DNA from: Nitratireductor sp. B36
GTDB taxonomy: Bacteria; Pseudomonadota; Alphaproteobacteria; Rhizobiales; Rhizobiaceae
NCBI RefSeq assembly: GCF_020833685.1
Contig: NZ_JACKZY010000004.1
Coordinates: 186,001 to 250,000, forward strand
Length of the DNA stretch: 64,000 bases
Direction of reading: 5' to 3'
Below, piece after piece: positions 1-9,818 of this stretch (the stretch's first letter is position 1; each line of letters opens with the position of its first letter). Under the pieces are notes generated by a model. It was not told where the DNA came from. It saw only the letters and a program-made list of their open reading frames with translations, and searched no databases. Made by a program: the position numbers and the translations under genes.

Positions 1-3000
1 CGGGCCAGCTCTTCATTCAGGATGACGGACAACTCCAAGCAGAATATCTCACCATTGGCGAGAATTCCGATGGCGTCGGTACGGTCGTGGTCCACGGAGA
101 CGGCGCGCAACTGCTTGTCGACTATAGCATTGATGTCGGCGAAGAGGGGCAGGGGCTGCTGACGATTGCCAATAACGGCTATGTGTCCAGCACCGATATT
201 GCCAGGATAGGCCGGGAGGCCGGTTCTTCGGGCGCGGTCGAACTTTTGTCCGAGGGGCGTTGGGATCACGCGGGCATGCTCGTCGTCGGCGACCAGGGGG
301 AAGGCTATCTGACCATCGACGCTGAAAGTGAGGTGAACAGCGCTTCCGCCGTAATCGGGCGGAACCTCAATTCCGCCGGCGTGGCCACGGTTGAGGGCAC
401 CTGGGTCAATACAGGCTACATCACTGTCGGCCAGTCGGGCTTGGGCGAGATGCGTGTTCTGAATGGACAGGTCGAGAGCCAGTACGGCATCATCGCTGAC
501 AACGCCGTCGCAAACGGCAGCTCGGTCTCTGTGGTTGGAGATACCGCCTCCTGGAATGCCAATGATGCGCTCTATGTCGGTCAGGGCGGTACCGGCCGAC
601 TTTACATTTACGACGGCGGCACTGTGACAGCCGACGAGGTCGAGATTGGCGAAGGCAGTGGCACGGAGGGCACTGTCCTTGTCGCGGGAACAGACTCGCT
701 TCTCGATGTCGGCTTGGTGCTTTCGGTTGGCGTTGATACCGTCGGCGGACTGCGTGTCGCCAGTGGCGGCAGGGTCACCACCGATAGGGCCCGTATCGGA
801 TGGGACGTAGACGGGCAGGGCACGGTGGTGGTCGATGGAGACGGCTCGACCCTGGATGTGGGCGAGAACCTGTACGTAGGGTGGAGTGGGACTGGCCGTG
901 TCGAAGTGTTGAACGAGGGGCAGGTCGAAGCCGACTTCCTCATCATTGCCGAGAACCCCGATAGTGCCGGTCATGTTTTGGTCGATGGCGCGGGATCAGA
1001 ACTCAGTGCCGACGAGGTGCTGATTGGCTGGGAGGGCGCCGGCGAACTGACGATCAGCAATGGCGGTCGGGTAACCAGTACGCGCGGCTATGTCGCCCAA
1101 CTGGCCACTTCCTCCGGTTCCGTGACGGTGACCGGTCCAGGCACGTCGTGGTGGTTGACCGGTGCGGGTGGCAGTTTGTTCGTCGGTGAAGAAGCGGCGG
1201 GCACACTGACCATCGCCGACGGGGGATTGGTGAATCAGAATTCCGGCGATGCACATATCGGCGCCGGCACCAACCCTGCCGGTTCCGGCAGCGTTCTGGT
1301 TACGGGAACCGGTTCGCAATGGATGACGACAGGGACCATCTATGTCGGATCGACCAATGACGGCTCCGTCACTATTGCCGATGGCGGCGCTGTGACAAGC
1401 GGAGGGCTGGTCATCGCCTCTGACAGCGGCGTTGCCGGAACCCTCAACATCGGTTCGGCATCGGGCGATGCCGCCGCCGGCGCGGGCACGCTTGCCGCAG
1501 GCATGGCCTTCGGCAATGGCGACGGCACGCTGGTATTCAATCACACCGACACGGGCTACAATTTCAACACCTTTCTGGCTTCTTCCGGCGCCGGGATGCA
1601 CCGTGTTCTACACGAGGCGGGCGAATCGATCTTTGGTGGTGATTGGTCGGCCTTCAATGGCACCACGACGGTCTCGGGCGGCACCCTCCTGGTTGACGGC
1701 GCGCTCAACGGCACCATCGATGTGGATGGAGGCGTTCTTGGCGGCTCCGGGGACATCGGTGATCTGGCGGTGAACGCCGGGGGTACACTGGCGCCGGGCA
1801 ATTCCGTTGGTACGATCCATGCGACGAATGCCACCTTCAACGCGGGCTCGACCTATACGGTCGAGCTCAACGATGGCGGGTTCGTTGAAGGAATCAACAA
1901 CGATCTGCTGACCGCGACAGCTGCGGTGACGATCAATGGCGGCACTGTGCATGTAACGCCGGAGAACGGCACCGATGATGGCTCGACCTATACGCCGGGC
2001 ACCTATACCATCCTCGCTGCCGGCACTCTGACTGGAGCTTTCGACAACGTAATCGACGACTTCGCCTTCCTCGACTTCGTGGATAGCTATGATTACGCGC
2101 GCAACGAGGCCTACCTGACCTCACGTGTCGCGGTGACATCGTTCTGCCTTTCCGGGATGAGCCCCAATCAATGCGCGGCTGGCAAGGGTGCGTTCTCGCT
2201 CGGCAGCGGCAATCGTGTGTTTGATGCGGTGCTCGGTGTCTCCAACGCCGAAGCACCCATCGCCCTCGACCACCTTTCCGGTGAAATCCACGCCTCTGCC
2301 CAGACCGCACTCCTGGAAGACAGCCGGTTCCCGCGCGAGGCGGCGATGGACCGGATGCGTCTCGCACTGGGCGGTGTGGCGGCCGACAATAGCGCACAGA
2401 TCGAGGATCGGATTTCCGAAAGCTTTGGCCTGTGGGGCCAGGGCTTCGGATCCTGGAGCCGGTGGGGCAGCGACGGCAATGCCGCCGCGTTGGACCGCAC
2501 CATCGGCGGGTTTCTGATGGGCGGCGATGCGCTGGTCTGGGACAATGCGCGCATTGGTGTGCTGGGTGGCTATTCCCGCTCAAGTTTCAGCATCGATGAC
2601 CGGTTGTCCTCGGGCACGGCCGACACCTATACGCTGGGCGTCTACAGCGGCGGGGAATGGGGGGGCTACACCCTCACCGGCGGGGTCGCTCATAGCTGGC
2701 ACAGCCTCGACACGGTGCGCTCGGTGGCCTTCACGGGGTTCTCGGATAGCCTTTCTGCATCCTACGGCGCCCGGACCCTGCAAGCCTGGGGGGAGGCCGC
2801 CTACAAATTCGAGGTGGGCTCTGCCCGATTTGAACCCTTTGCCAACCTCGCATACGTCAACCTGTCAACCGATGGATTTATTGAGACCGGTGGTGCTGCG
2901 GCACTCACGACCGCTTCCAATGGTGTCGAAGCGACCTTCACCACGCTGGGCGCGCGCGCTGAGACCGACGTGGCGCTCGGTGACATGGAGGCCACACTGA

Positions 3001-3242
3001 GCGGCATGCTGGGCTGGAGGCATGCCATCGGCGGCGCACCGGGTGCGCAGATGGTCTTTGCCTCGGGTGGCAATGGCTTCTCCATTGCGGGCGTGCCGCT
3101 GGCACAGGACAGTCTGGTGCTCGACGTCGGGTTCGCGGTGAACTTCACCGAGGATGCCACGCTGGGCCTCGCCTATGGCGGCCAGTTCGGCTCCGGTGTT
3201 CAGGATCACTCGGCTAGCCTGAGCCTGAACGTGCGGTTCTGA
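1..3242 (+). CDS. Type V autotransporter, 5' end outside window (partial)
   Basis: The frame is open from the first full codon (base 3) and the repeat pattern is already running there, so the true start, signal peptide and part of the passenger lie upstream; the GTG at 87 is an internal codon. The passenger is built of about 45-50-residue repeats (VGxxGxGxLxI..GGxV...IG......GxVxVxGxGS), the type called T5SS/PEP-CTERM-associated repeat, expected to form a beta-helix. Around 1670-1830 there is a PATR-like stretch (GGTLLVDGALNG, LAPGNSVGTI). From about 2410 the last 280 residues form the outer-membrane beta-barrel translocator, ending in the typical aromatic residue (LNVRF). Two cysteines lie close together near 2143 and 2170, just before the barrel. 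The passenger is likely surface exposed; its binding target cannot be read from sequence. Confidence 0.9.
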   Translation, partial: GQLFIQDDGQLQAEYLTIGENSDGVGTVVVHGDGAQLLVDYSIDVGEEGQGLLTIANNGYVSSTDIARIGREAGSSGAVELLSEGRWDHAGMLVVGDQGEGYLTIDAESEVNSASAVIGRNLNSAGVATVEGTWVNTGYITVGQSGLGEMRVLNGQVESQYGIIADNAVANGSSVSVVGDTASWNANDALYVGQGGTGRLYIYDGGTVTADEVEIGEGSGTEGTVLVAGTDSLLDVGLVLSVGVDTVGGLRVASGGRVTTDRARIGWDVDGQGTVVVDGDGSTLDVGENLYVGWSGTGRVEVLNEGQVEADFLIIAENPDSAGHVLVDGAGSELSADEVLIGWEGAGELTISNGGRVTSTRGYVAQLATSSGSVTVTGPGTSWWLTGAGGSLFVGEEAAGTLTIADGGLVNQNSGDAHIGAGTNPAGSGSVLVTGTGSQWMTTGTIYVGSTNDGSVTIADGGAVTSGGLVIASDSGVAGTLNIGSASGDAAAGAGTLAAGMAFGNGDGTLVFNHTDTGYNFNTFLASSGAGMHRVLHEAGESIFGGDWSAFNGTTTVSGGTLLVDGALNGTIDVDGGVLGGSGDIGDLAVNAGGTLAPGNSVGTIHATNATFNAGSTYTVELNDGGFVEGINNDLLTATAAVTINGGTVHVTPENGTDDGSTYTPGTYTILAAGTLTGAFDNVIDDFAFLDFVDSYDYARNEAYLTSRVAVTSFCLSGMSPNQCAAGKGAFSLGSGNRVFDAVLGVSNAEAPIALDHLSGEIHASAQTALLEDSRFPREAAMDRMRLALGGVAADNSAQIEDRISESFGLWGQGFGSWSRWGSDGNAAALDRTIGGFLMGGDALVWDNARIGVLGGYSRSSFSIDDRLSSGTADTYTLGVYSGGEWGGYTLTGGVAHSWHSLDTVRSVAFTGFSDSLSASYGARTLQAWGEAAYKFEVGSARFEPFANLAYVNLSTDGFIETGGAAALTTASNGVEATFTTLGARAETDVALGDMEATLSGMLGWRHAIGGAPGAQMVFASGGNGFSIAGVPLAQDSLVLDVGFAVNFTEDATLGLAYGGQFGSGVQDHSASLSLNVRF
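45..1500 (+). repeat. Coding repeats of the autotransporter passenger
   Basis: About ten degenerate protein repeats of 45-50 residues follow each other. Recurrent signatures are LYVGxxGTGRL, IxxGGxVT, a following IG or IA, and VxVxGxGS. The DNA copies are too diverged to be recent duplications, so these are structural repeats of a beta-helical passenger. Confidence 0.75.
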
Positions 3243-3272
3243 TCGCCGGCGTTGTTGTTCAGAGGTACGCCC

Positions 3273-3878
3273 ATGAATACTGCATCCGCCGCCGAAGACC
3301 CCAGGCGACGGCTGCATTTCTTTCTGCCAACAAAGACCATCACCATGTCCCGTATAAGATCCGGCCTTTCTGCCACGACCGCTGTCGTCATTTCCACCTC
3401 AATGGCCTTCGCACAGGAGACGGGCCTGCCCGGCAATGCCTCCAGCCTGCGCGAGGGCCATGGCGACTGGCAGGTGGCCTGCAAGGTGCCCGGAGGCAGC
3501 GTGCGGTGCGTAATGTCACAAACCCAGGTAAGTGAGAACCGCCAGAGGGTGCTCAGCATCGAACTGACCGGTGCTGGCGACAGCAGCGCGGCGCGCGGTG
3601 CGCTGGTCCTGCCCTTCGGCCTGGATCTCGCCAGCGGCATCACCTACCGGCTCGACGAAGGAAGCGCCGGTGCTATCCAGCCGTTTCGCACCTGCCTGCC
3701 GGCGGGCTGTATCGTCGATGTTGCATTTGACGCGGGCACCGTCGCTTCGCTGCGGGACGGCAACCAGCTCAACGTGATCGCCACGGCCGATGGCGGTCAG
3801 GAGCTCATCTTTTCCGTCTCGCTCTCCGGGTTTTCGAGTGCCTATGATCGCGTGGTCGCTTTGGTCGAAGACGAATAG
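3273..3878 (+). CDS. Invasion-associated locus B (IalB) family protein
   Basis: Small secreted protein of the IalB family, known from Bartonella and widespread in Hyphomicrobiales. The body has the family features HGDWQVAC, a central CVMSQ block, and two cysteines in FRTCLPAGC. A signal peptide ends near AFA/QE. Two starts are plausible. ATG 3273 has an AGAGG ribosome site seven bases upstream but gives a long n-region; ATG 3345 gives a textbook signal peptide (MSRIRSG...) but no clear ribosome site. It lies 30 bases after the autotransporter and may share its transcript, so both could belong to one surface or envelope programme. The exact function of most IalB homologues is unknown. Confidence 0.8.
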   Translation: MNTASAAEDPRRRLHFFLPTKTITMSRIRSGLSATTAVVISTSMAFAQETGLPGNASSLREGHGDWQVACKVPGGSVRCVMSQTQVSENRQRVLSIELTGAGDSSAARGALVLPFGLDLASGITYRLDEGSAGAIQPFRTCLPAGCIVDVAFDAGTVASLRDGNQLNVIATADGGQELIFSVSLSGFSSAYDRVVALVEDE

Positions 3879-3909
3879 ACAATCCCCAATACGAACGGAG
3901 GAAATGGAT

Positions 3910-4275
3910 ATGATGCGATTTGGCTTGGGACTAAAAACAGCACTTTTGTTCATGACATTGACGGCGCCCGCGAACGCACAGTCAATTGGCGGCGTTTATG
4001 AGGCCGTAGGGACCAATCTCGATGGCTCATCCTATCGCGGCACGGCAACCATCACGCTGACCAGCTCCACCACCTGCAAAATCAGATGGCAGACCGGAGG
4101 GACAACGTCGCAGGGCATCTGCATGCGCAACGGTTCCGCATTCTCCGCAGCCTATGTTCTGGGTCGGGCGATCGGACTCGTTATCTACAACGTACAGCAG
4201 AACGGTACGCTCCAGGGAATATGGACGGTCGCCGGATCGGAGGGAGTGGGTACCGAGATCTTGACGCCCAGATAA
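3910..4275 (+). CDS. Small secreted protein of unknown function
   Basis: About 121 residues. A signal peptide (hydrophobic stretch then PANA/QS) is followed by a roughly 98-residue domain that starts GGVYEAVGTN and DGSSYRGTATI, with many glycines and beta-prone segments and two cysteines (TTCK, GICM) that could form a disulfide. GGAGG at 3897-3901 is eight bases from ATG 3910; the ATG at 3904 is only two bases away and so less likely. It follows the IalB gene by about 30 bases in the same direction. I do not recognise a named family and assign no function. Confidence 0.65.
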   Translation: MMRFGLGLKTALLFMTLTAPANAQSIGGVYEAVGTNLDGSSYRGTATITLTSSTTCKIRWQTGGTTSQGICMRNGSAFSAAYVLGRAIGLVIYNVQQNGTLQGIWTVAGSEGVGTEILTPR

Positions 4276-4548
4276 GCGGCAGTCATGCTCAAGGTTCAGA
4301 TTGGCACGGGGTTCACGGCCACCTGAGCGAGCTTCACCGGGAGTGTTGGCATCGAAGAAGCGGTTTGGCGGCCGATCATCGGTCCGGGCACCGTCGGGTT
4401 GCACAGCGCTATGTGGCCGGACTCCAATCCCAGACACGCCCTCCTGCGCCTCCTCGGTTGCGGCCCGCCACTTATCACCGTGTCCTTTCCGAATCCAACC
4501 CGTAGCCTATGCCGGTCGAGTGCAGCGACGCTTCTTGCAGCGGGCGCG

Positions 4549-5133
4549 CTAGGCGGTGTGGCGTCTCAGCGATTTCCCAAACGCCGCCAGAAGTTCAGCA
4601 AGTCCGCATTCAAAGTCGTTGAGCATTGCTTGCTTGGAGCGCTGCTGTCCTGCGGATCCATCCCGGCTGGCCACCGCGAGAGCCGCACCATGCGTATAGT
4701 CGACGAGTATGTGCGTCCAAAGCAGGGCATTGTCGTGTTCGTTTAGCAAACGGGTCAGTTCATCGGTGATCCGCCGGGCGTGTTCGGGAAAAATGGCTGG
4801 CTGGGCAAAGATCGCCAGGGTCAATGCCGGATAAAGAACAACTTTGGAGTAGTAAGCCGTGAGGAGAGCGTGTGCGCGGGCAAGATCATCACCCGTTTCG
4901 GGTGTTGCCACGTCCGCATATGCATGCTCTGCCAACGCCTTGATCAGACCATCGCGATCTTTGAAGTGGTGGTAGATGGTCATGGGGTTGATGCCCGCGC
5001 GCGTTGCCAGAGCACGCATCGTCAAGCCGGTAAGGCCCTCGGCATGGAGTATTTCCAAGGCTTCCGAGAGAATGCGATCGGGAGAAACAGTCCTTCCGTC
5101 GGCGGGTGGCCGACCGCGCCGCCTTGCGATCAT
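4549..5133 (-). CDS. TetR family transcriptional regulator
   Basis: 194 residues. The N-terminal 60 residues form the TetR DNA-binding domain (SPDRILSEALEIL, then MRALATRAGINPMTIYHHF as helix-turn-helix). The rest is a helical ligand or dimerisation domain with no obvious relative. Its ATG overlaps the stop of the upstream reductase gene by four bases (ATGA), so the two are co-translated. A perfect palindrome lies in the promoter of this operon, which suggests autoregulation by this protein. Confidence 0.88.
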   Translation of the reverse strand: MIARRRGRPPADGRTVSPDRILSEALEILHAEGLTGLTMRALATRAGINPMTIYHHFKDRDGLIKALAEHAYADVATPETGDDLARAHALLTAYYSKVVLYPALTLAIFAQPAIFPEHARRITDELTRLLNEHDNALLWTHILVDYTHGAALAVASRDGSAGQQRSKQAMLNDFECGLAELLAAFGKSLRRHTA

Positions 5134-5666
5134 TTGATGACCTCATAGCGAGACTGAACCAGTCCGGAAGGGAAAGATCTTGTACCCTTGTGTGCCAGAG
5201 CCACATCGCGGGGACCACCGCCAAATAGAGGCCGTCCCTTACCCAGAAGGATCGGCACGCGCGTGATCACCATGTCGCTGATCATGTCGCGTTCGAGAAA
5301 GGATTGAATGACCTGCCCGCCATCCACATAGGCACGGCGTGCACCCTCGGATGTCAGCATCGCCATCGCCTCTTCAGGGGATTTGTCCGAAAAGCGTACC
5401 TTTCCGCTGAGTTCATGCGGCACGTCTTGTGGCGCAAGCCGTCTCGAAAGAACCAGCACCGGACGGTTGTAGAACCACGCGCCCATGCTTCGGACTGCTT
5501 CATAGGTGCCGCGCCCCATCACGATGACGTCGATGTCTTTTATGAAGTCATCATAGCCATGATCTTCCTCAGCCTGGTCGTGCTTGAGAAGCCAGTCGAT
5601 ATTCCCGTTTTCACGGGCAATAAAGCCGTCGAGGCTGGTGGCAATGAATACGTGACCAGTGACCAT
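5130..5666 (-). CDS. RibD C-terminal/dihydrofolate reductase-like protein
   Basis: 178 residues of the RibD_C/DHFR-like fold. The N-terminal strand HVFIATSLDGFIA and DWLL are typical, followed by VMGRGTYE and a C-terminal glycine-rich nucleotide-binding part (YVDGGQVIQSFL, PILLGKGRPLFGG). Such proteins reduce small substrates with NAD(P)H, but most stand-alone members have no proven substrate. The gene is first in a two-gene operon with the TetR regulator, which probably senses the substrate or a related toxic compound. AGGGAG lies just before the ATG. Confidence 0.85.
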   Translation of the reverse strand: MVTGHVFIATSLDGFIARENGNIDWLLKHDQAEEDHGYDDFIKDIDVIVMGRGTYEAVRSMGAWFYNRPVLVLSRRLAPQDVPHELSGKVRFSDKSPEEAMAMLTSEGARRAYVDGGQVIQSFLERDMISDMVITRVPILLGKGRPLFGGGPRDVALAHKGTRSFPSGLVQSRYEVIK

Positions 5667-5680
5667 TCGAAAACTCCCTA

Positions 5681-5721
5681 ATTATACAATGTATAAATAA
5701 AGAAAGTTCCATATGTGTCAA
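5681..5721 (-). promoter_or_regulatory. Promoter and palindromic operator of the RibD-like/tetR operon
   Basis: TTATACA, A, TGTATAA (5682-5696) is a perfect inverted repeat with a single central base. On the minus strand TTGACA (5721-5716) is followed after 18 bases by TTTATA, inside the palindrome, and TATAAT (5686-5681) forms its distal edge. A repressor bound here would block RNA polymerase. The TetR protein encoded downstream is the natural candidate ligand; this is inference. Confidence 0.55.
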
Positions 5722-5753
5722 TCAGCCCGCCTGGATGTGCTCTCCCGTTCAAC

Positions 5754-6649
5754 TCAGGAATCGGCAGAGCGCAGCGCCTTGTAGACCCTGCTTGTTGGGG
5801 CGATGCCCATCGTGTTCGCGCAGAAAGCGACGGCATCAAGCAGCGGATCGAGCGCGATGCCGGTTTTTATGCCCTGGCCATTCAGAAGATAAACCACATC
5901 CTCTGTCGCCACATTGCCTGCAGCGCCGGGCGCGAACGGGCAGCCGCCAAGGCCCCCCGCCGCCGCGTCCACCGTGCGGATGCCCAGCCTCACCGCCTCC
6001 CAGACATTGGCGATACCCATGCCGTAGGTGTCGTGGAAATGCGCTGCCATCTCATTTATCGGAATGTCGGTTGCCACCGCTTCGACCACGGCGGCGATGC
6101 GCGCAGGCGTCGCCTTTCCCAGTGTTTCGCCGAGAGCGATCTCCTGGCAACCCATGTCGCGCAGCGCTTTGGCCACCGGCGCAACGGCCGTGGGATCCAC
6201 CGGGCCGGCATAGGGACAATCGGTGATGGTGGAGACGTAGCCGCGGACGAAGACACCCGCATCGCGCGCCCGCGCGACGATGGGTGCAAAGCGTTCGAGG
6301 GAGGCGGTCACGGTAGAACCGATGTTCTTCTCGGCGAAAGCATCGCTCGCCGCCGTAAAAACGGCGATGGCGCGCGCGCCTTCCAAAAGCGCCTGCTCAA
6401 GCCCGCGCTCGTTTGCCACCAACACCATGTCGCCTGTGTGTCGTGATGCGGACACTGCCTGCATGACCTCCGCCGTGTCCGCCATGCGTGGCACACGCTT
6501 TGGCGAAACGAACGCGCCCACTTCCATCCGTGTTACGCCGGCGCTGCGCAGCCGCTCGACCAGTTCGATGCGGTGGGCGGTTTCGATATGCTCGTTGCGC
6601 GCCTGCAATCCGTCGCGGGGAGCCACCTCGACGATGGAGACCTGTGTGC

Positions 6650-6653
<4 letters not shown>
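5754..6653 (-). CDS. mvaB: Hydroxymethylglutaryl-CoA lyase
   Basis: 299 residues, normal length. It cleaves HMG-CoA into acetyl-CoA and acetoacetate. The catalytic features of HMGL-type TIM barrels are present: APRDGLQ with Arg13-Asp14, the metal-binding HFHDTYG (His205, His207), and the signature GGCPFAPGAAGN with catalytic Cys238 and Asn247. The ATG overlaps the stop of the HMG-CoA reductase gene by four bases, so both enzymes are co-translated. HMG-CoA lyase also works in leucine breakdown, but no leucine-pathway gene is adjacent; pairing with a degradative reductase points to mevalonate catabolism. Confidence 0.92.
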
Positions 6654-7927
<1,274 letters not shown>

Positions 7928-7941
7928 TATGTGTCCTGTGG

Positions 7942-9255
7942 TTACTGAATCATGGTTTTGGGAAGCCAGAGCACCAGCTCCGGGAACAGTGCGCAGATCA
8001 GGATGCCGAACGCCTGAAGCAGCATGAACGGGATGATGGCCCGATAGACCGTCCCCATGCCGATCCCGGCCGGCAAAACGCCCTTCATGTAGAAGAGCGT
8101 GTAGCCGAAGGGCGGCGAGATATAGGCCATCTGCGCGGAGACCAGGAACAGGATGCCGAACCAGAGCCGGTCGAAATCCAGAAAGTCGATGACCGGCAGG
8201 AAGACGGGCACGCAAAGGAGGATGATGCCGATCTCGTCAAGGAACATGCCTAGAAAGAACAGGATCGCCAGCATGACGGCCAGCACGATCCATCGATTGG
8301 CCTCCATGTCCTGAATGAAGCCGAGCAGGAAGTCGGCACCGCCGGTACCGGTGAAGATCGCGACAAAGGCCCGCGCGCCGATGGTGATCCAGAGGATCAT
8401 GGTCGTGACCTTGACCACATCCATGCCGACCCCGCGCAGCAGTTCCCAGCCGAAACGGCGCTCGATCAGGGCGGAAACGAAGGCCAGCGCCACACCCACG
8501 GCGGCAGCTTCGGTCGGTGTCGCAATGCCCATATAGATGGTGCCCAGAACGCCGATGATGATCAGCATTGGCAGGATGAGCGACTTCAGCGCCGCGATGC
8601 GCATGGCCCAGGTGATGCCCTCATTCTCTTCCGGGCGCGGCGCAATAGTCGGGTTGAGTGCGGCCCGCAGCACGATGTAACCGATGTAAAGCGAGGCGAG
8701 CAGAAGGCCTGGAACGACACCGGCGATGAACATCTGGCCGATCGAGGCTTGCGCGGTGACGGCATAGACGATCGTGATGACGGAAGGCGGAATGAGGATA
8801 CCGAGTGTGCCGCCGGCGCAGATCGTTCCGATGGCCAGCTCCGGCTGGTAATTGCGCTTGAGCATGGAGGGCAGGGCGAGCATCCCCATGGCGGCCACGG
8901 CCGCGCCGACAATGCCGGTCATCGCCGCGATGATCGTGCAGATGGCGATGGTGCCGACGGCAAGCCCGCCGGGCAGGCGGCGCGACCACAACTCCATTGC
9001 CTTGTACAGACTTTCGATCACGCCGGAACGCTGCAGCACACTCGCCATCATGACGTAGAGCGGAATGGCGAGCAGCGATTCCGACTGCATCGTGTCGAAG
9101 AGGTTGAGGACGGTAACAGACAGGGCTGCCGGTCCCCAAAGGGTGATCGTGAAGACAAGGGCGAGCGCGCCCAGCGTGAAGGCGAGCGGAAGGCCGGTCA
9201 GAAGCAGCCCGACCAGGCTTGCGAACATGATGAGCAGAACGAGTTCGGAGCTCAT
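7942..9255 (-). CDS. TRAP transporter large permease (DctM family)
   Basis: 437 residues, strongly hydrophobic along the whole length, with the DctM landmarks GLPLAFTLGA, SLLAIPLYVMMA, GTLGILIPPSV and the late FLDEIGIILLCVPVFLPV block. It is the Na+-coupled transmembrane subunit that moves the solute delivered by the periplasmic protein. Its start overlaps the small permease stop by four bases, and mvaA follows after 14 bases, so transport and first catabolic step share a transcript. Confidence 0.92.
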   Translation of the reverse strand: MSSELVLLIMFASLVGLLLTGLPLAFTLGALALVFTITLWGPAALSVTVLNLFDTMQSESLLAIPLYVMMASVLQRSGVIESLYKAMELWSRRLPGGLAVGTIAICTIIAAMTGIVGAAVAAMGMLALPSMLKRNYQPELAIGTICAGGTLGILIPPSVITIVYAVTAQASIGQMFIAGVVPGLLLASLYIGYIVLRAALNPTIAPRPEENEGITWAMRIAALKSLILPMLIIIGVLGTIYMGIATPTEAAAVGVALAFVSALIERRFGWELLRGVGMDVVKVTTMILWITIGARAFVAIFTGTGGADFLLGFIQDMEANRWIVLAVMLAILFFLGMFLDEIGIILLCVPVFLPVIDFLDFDRLWFGILFLVSAQMAYISPPFGYTLFYMKGVLPAGIGMGTVYRAIIPFMLLQAFGILICALFPELVLWLPKTMIQ

Positions 9256-9755
9256 GGACGCGCCTCCGGGCGTTCATCATTGCGCAGGGCCGACACTGCC
9301 TCGACAAGCGCCTGGGCGCACAGCATGACAAAGGCGAAAGGCACCACGAATTTCAGCCACCAGATGGGTGGGTTCCAGGCAGAAAAGCTCGTCTCTCCAA
9401 GCGACCAGGCGTTCATCGCCAGCGGCCAGCTCACGGCAGCGAAAACCGCCGCGAATATGGCGATCACGAGAAAGGCGAAGACATCAAGCATGCGGCGCGC
9501 CGGCGCAGGGGCCTTCTCGCTCACAATGTCGACCGCCACATGGCCGCGCAGATGCAGCAGGTAAGGTCCGGCCAGCATGAAATGGGGGCCGAAGACAAGC
9601 GTGCTCGCTTCCATGGCCCAGACGGTGGGCGCATCAAAAGCATAGCGCGCGATCACCTCGTAGAGGAGCATAGGCACGACCGCGAAGATGATCACCGCGG
9701 CGACAACGAAAAGAACCCGGTTCACACCGGTGACAAAGGCGCAAACTGCCTGCAT
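9252..9755 (-). CDS. TRAP transporter small permease (DctQ family)
   Basis: About 167 residues with four predicted membrane segments (VLFVVAAVIIF, MEASTLVFGPHFMLAGPY, FLVIAIFAAVFAAVSW, FVVPFAFVMLC) and the family motif YEVIARYAFDAPTVWAME. I chose the ATG at 9755 because it leaves a perfect hairpin (9784-9806) in the gap after dctP. A TTG at 9815 would add 20 polar residues and place the hairpin inside the coding region. It forms the membrane complex with the DctM subunit. Confidence 0.85.
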   Translation of the reverse strand: MQAVCAFVTGVNRVLFVVAAVIIFAVVPMLLYEVIARYAFDAPTVWAMEASTLVFGPHFMLAGPYLLHLRGHVAVDIVSEKAPAPARRMLDVFAFLVIAIFAAVFAAVSWPLAMNAWSLGETSFSAWNPPIWWLKFVVPFAFVMLCAQALVEAVSALRNDERPEARP

Positions 9756-9783
9756 GGAACTGATATTCAGCCTGGGGTTGGTA

Positions 9784-9806
9784 GCGGGCGGCGTTTGGCC
9801 GCCCGC
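9784..9806 (-). promoter_or_regulatory. Stem-loop between dctP and dctQ genes
   Basis: GCGGGCGGC and GCCGCCCGC form a perfect nine-base-pair stem around a five-base loop, in the gap after the binding-protein stop. No run of T follows, so it is not a full terminator. Hairpins at this place in binding-protein operons commonly protect the upstream message and give more binding protein than permease; that role is inferred. Confidence 0.6.
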
Positions 9807-9818
9807 CTGAAACAAGGG

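Noticed and set aside
45-1500. Repeat array resembling a CRISPR or minisatellite
   Set aside because: Repeats are degenerate at DNA level and conserved only as protein pattern; there are no identical repeats with spacers. They belong to the autotransporter passenger.
4276-4548. Possible small genes between the secreted protein and tetR
   Set aside because: Several short overlapping frames exist on both strands, but none has a ribosome site, signal peptide or recognisable motif. I leave the 273 bases unassigned.
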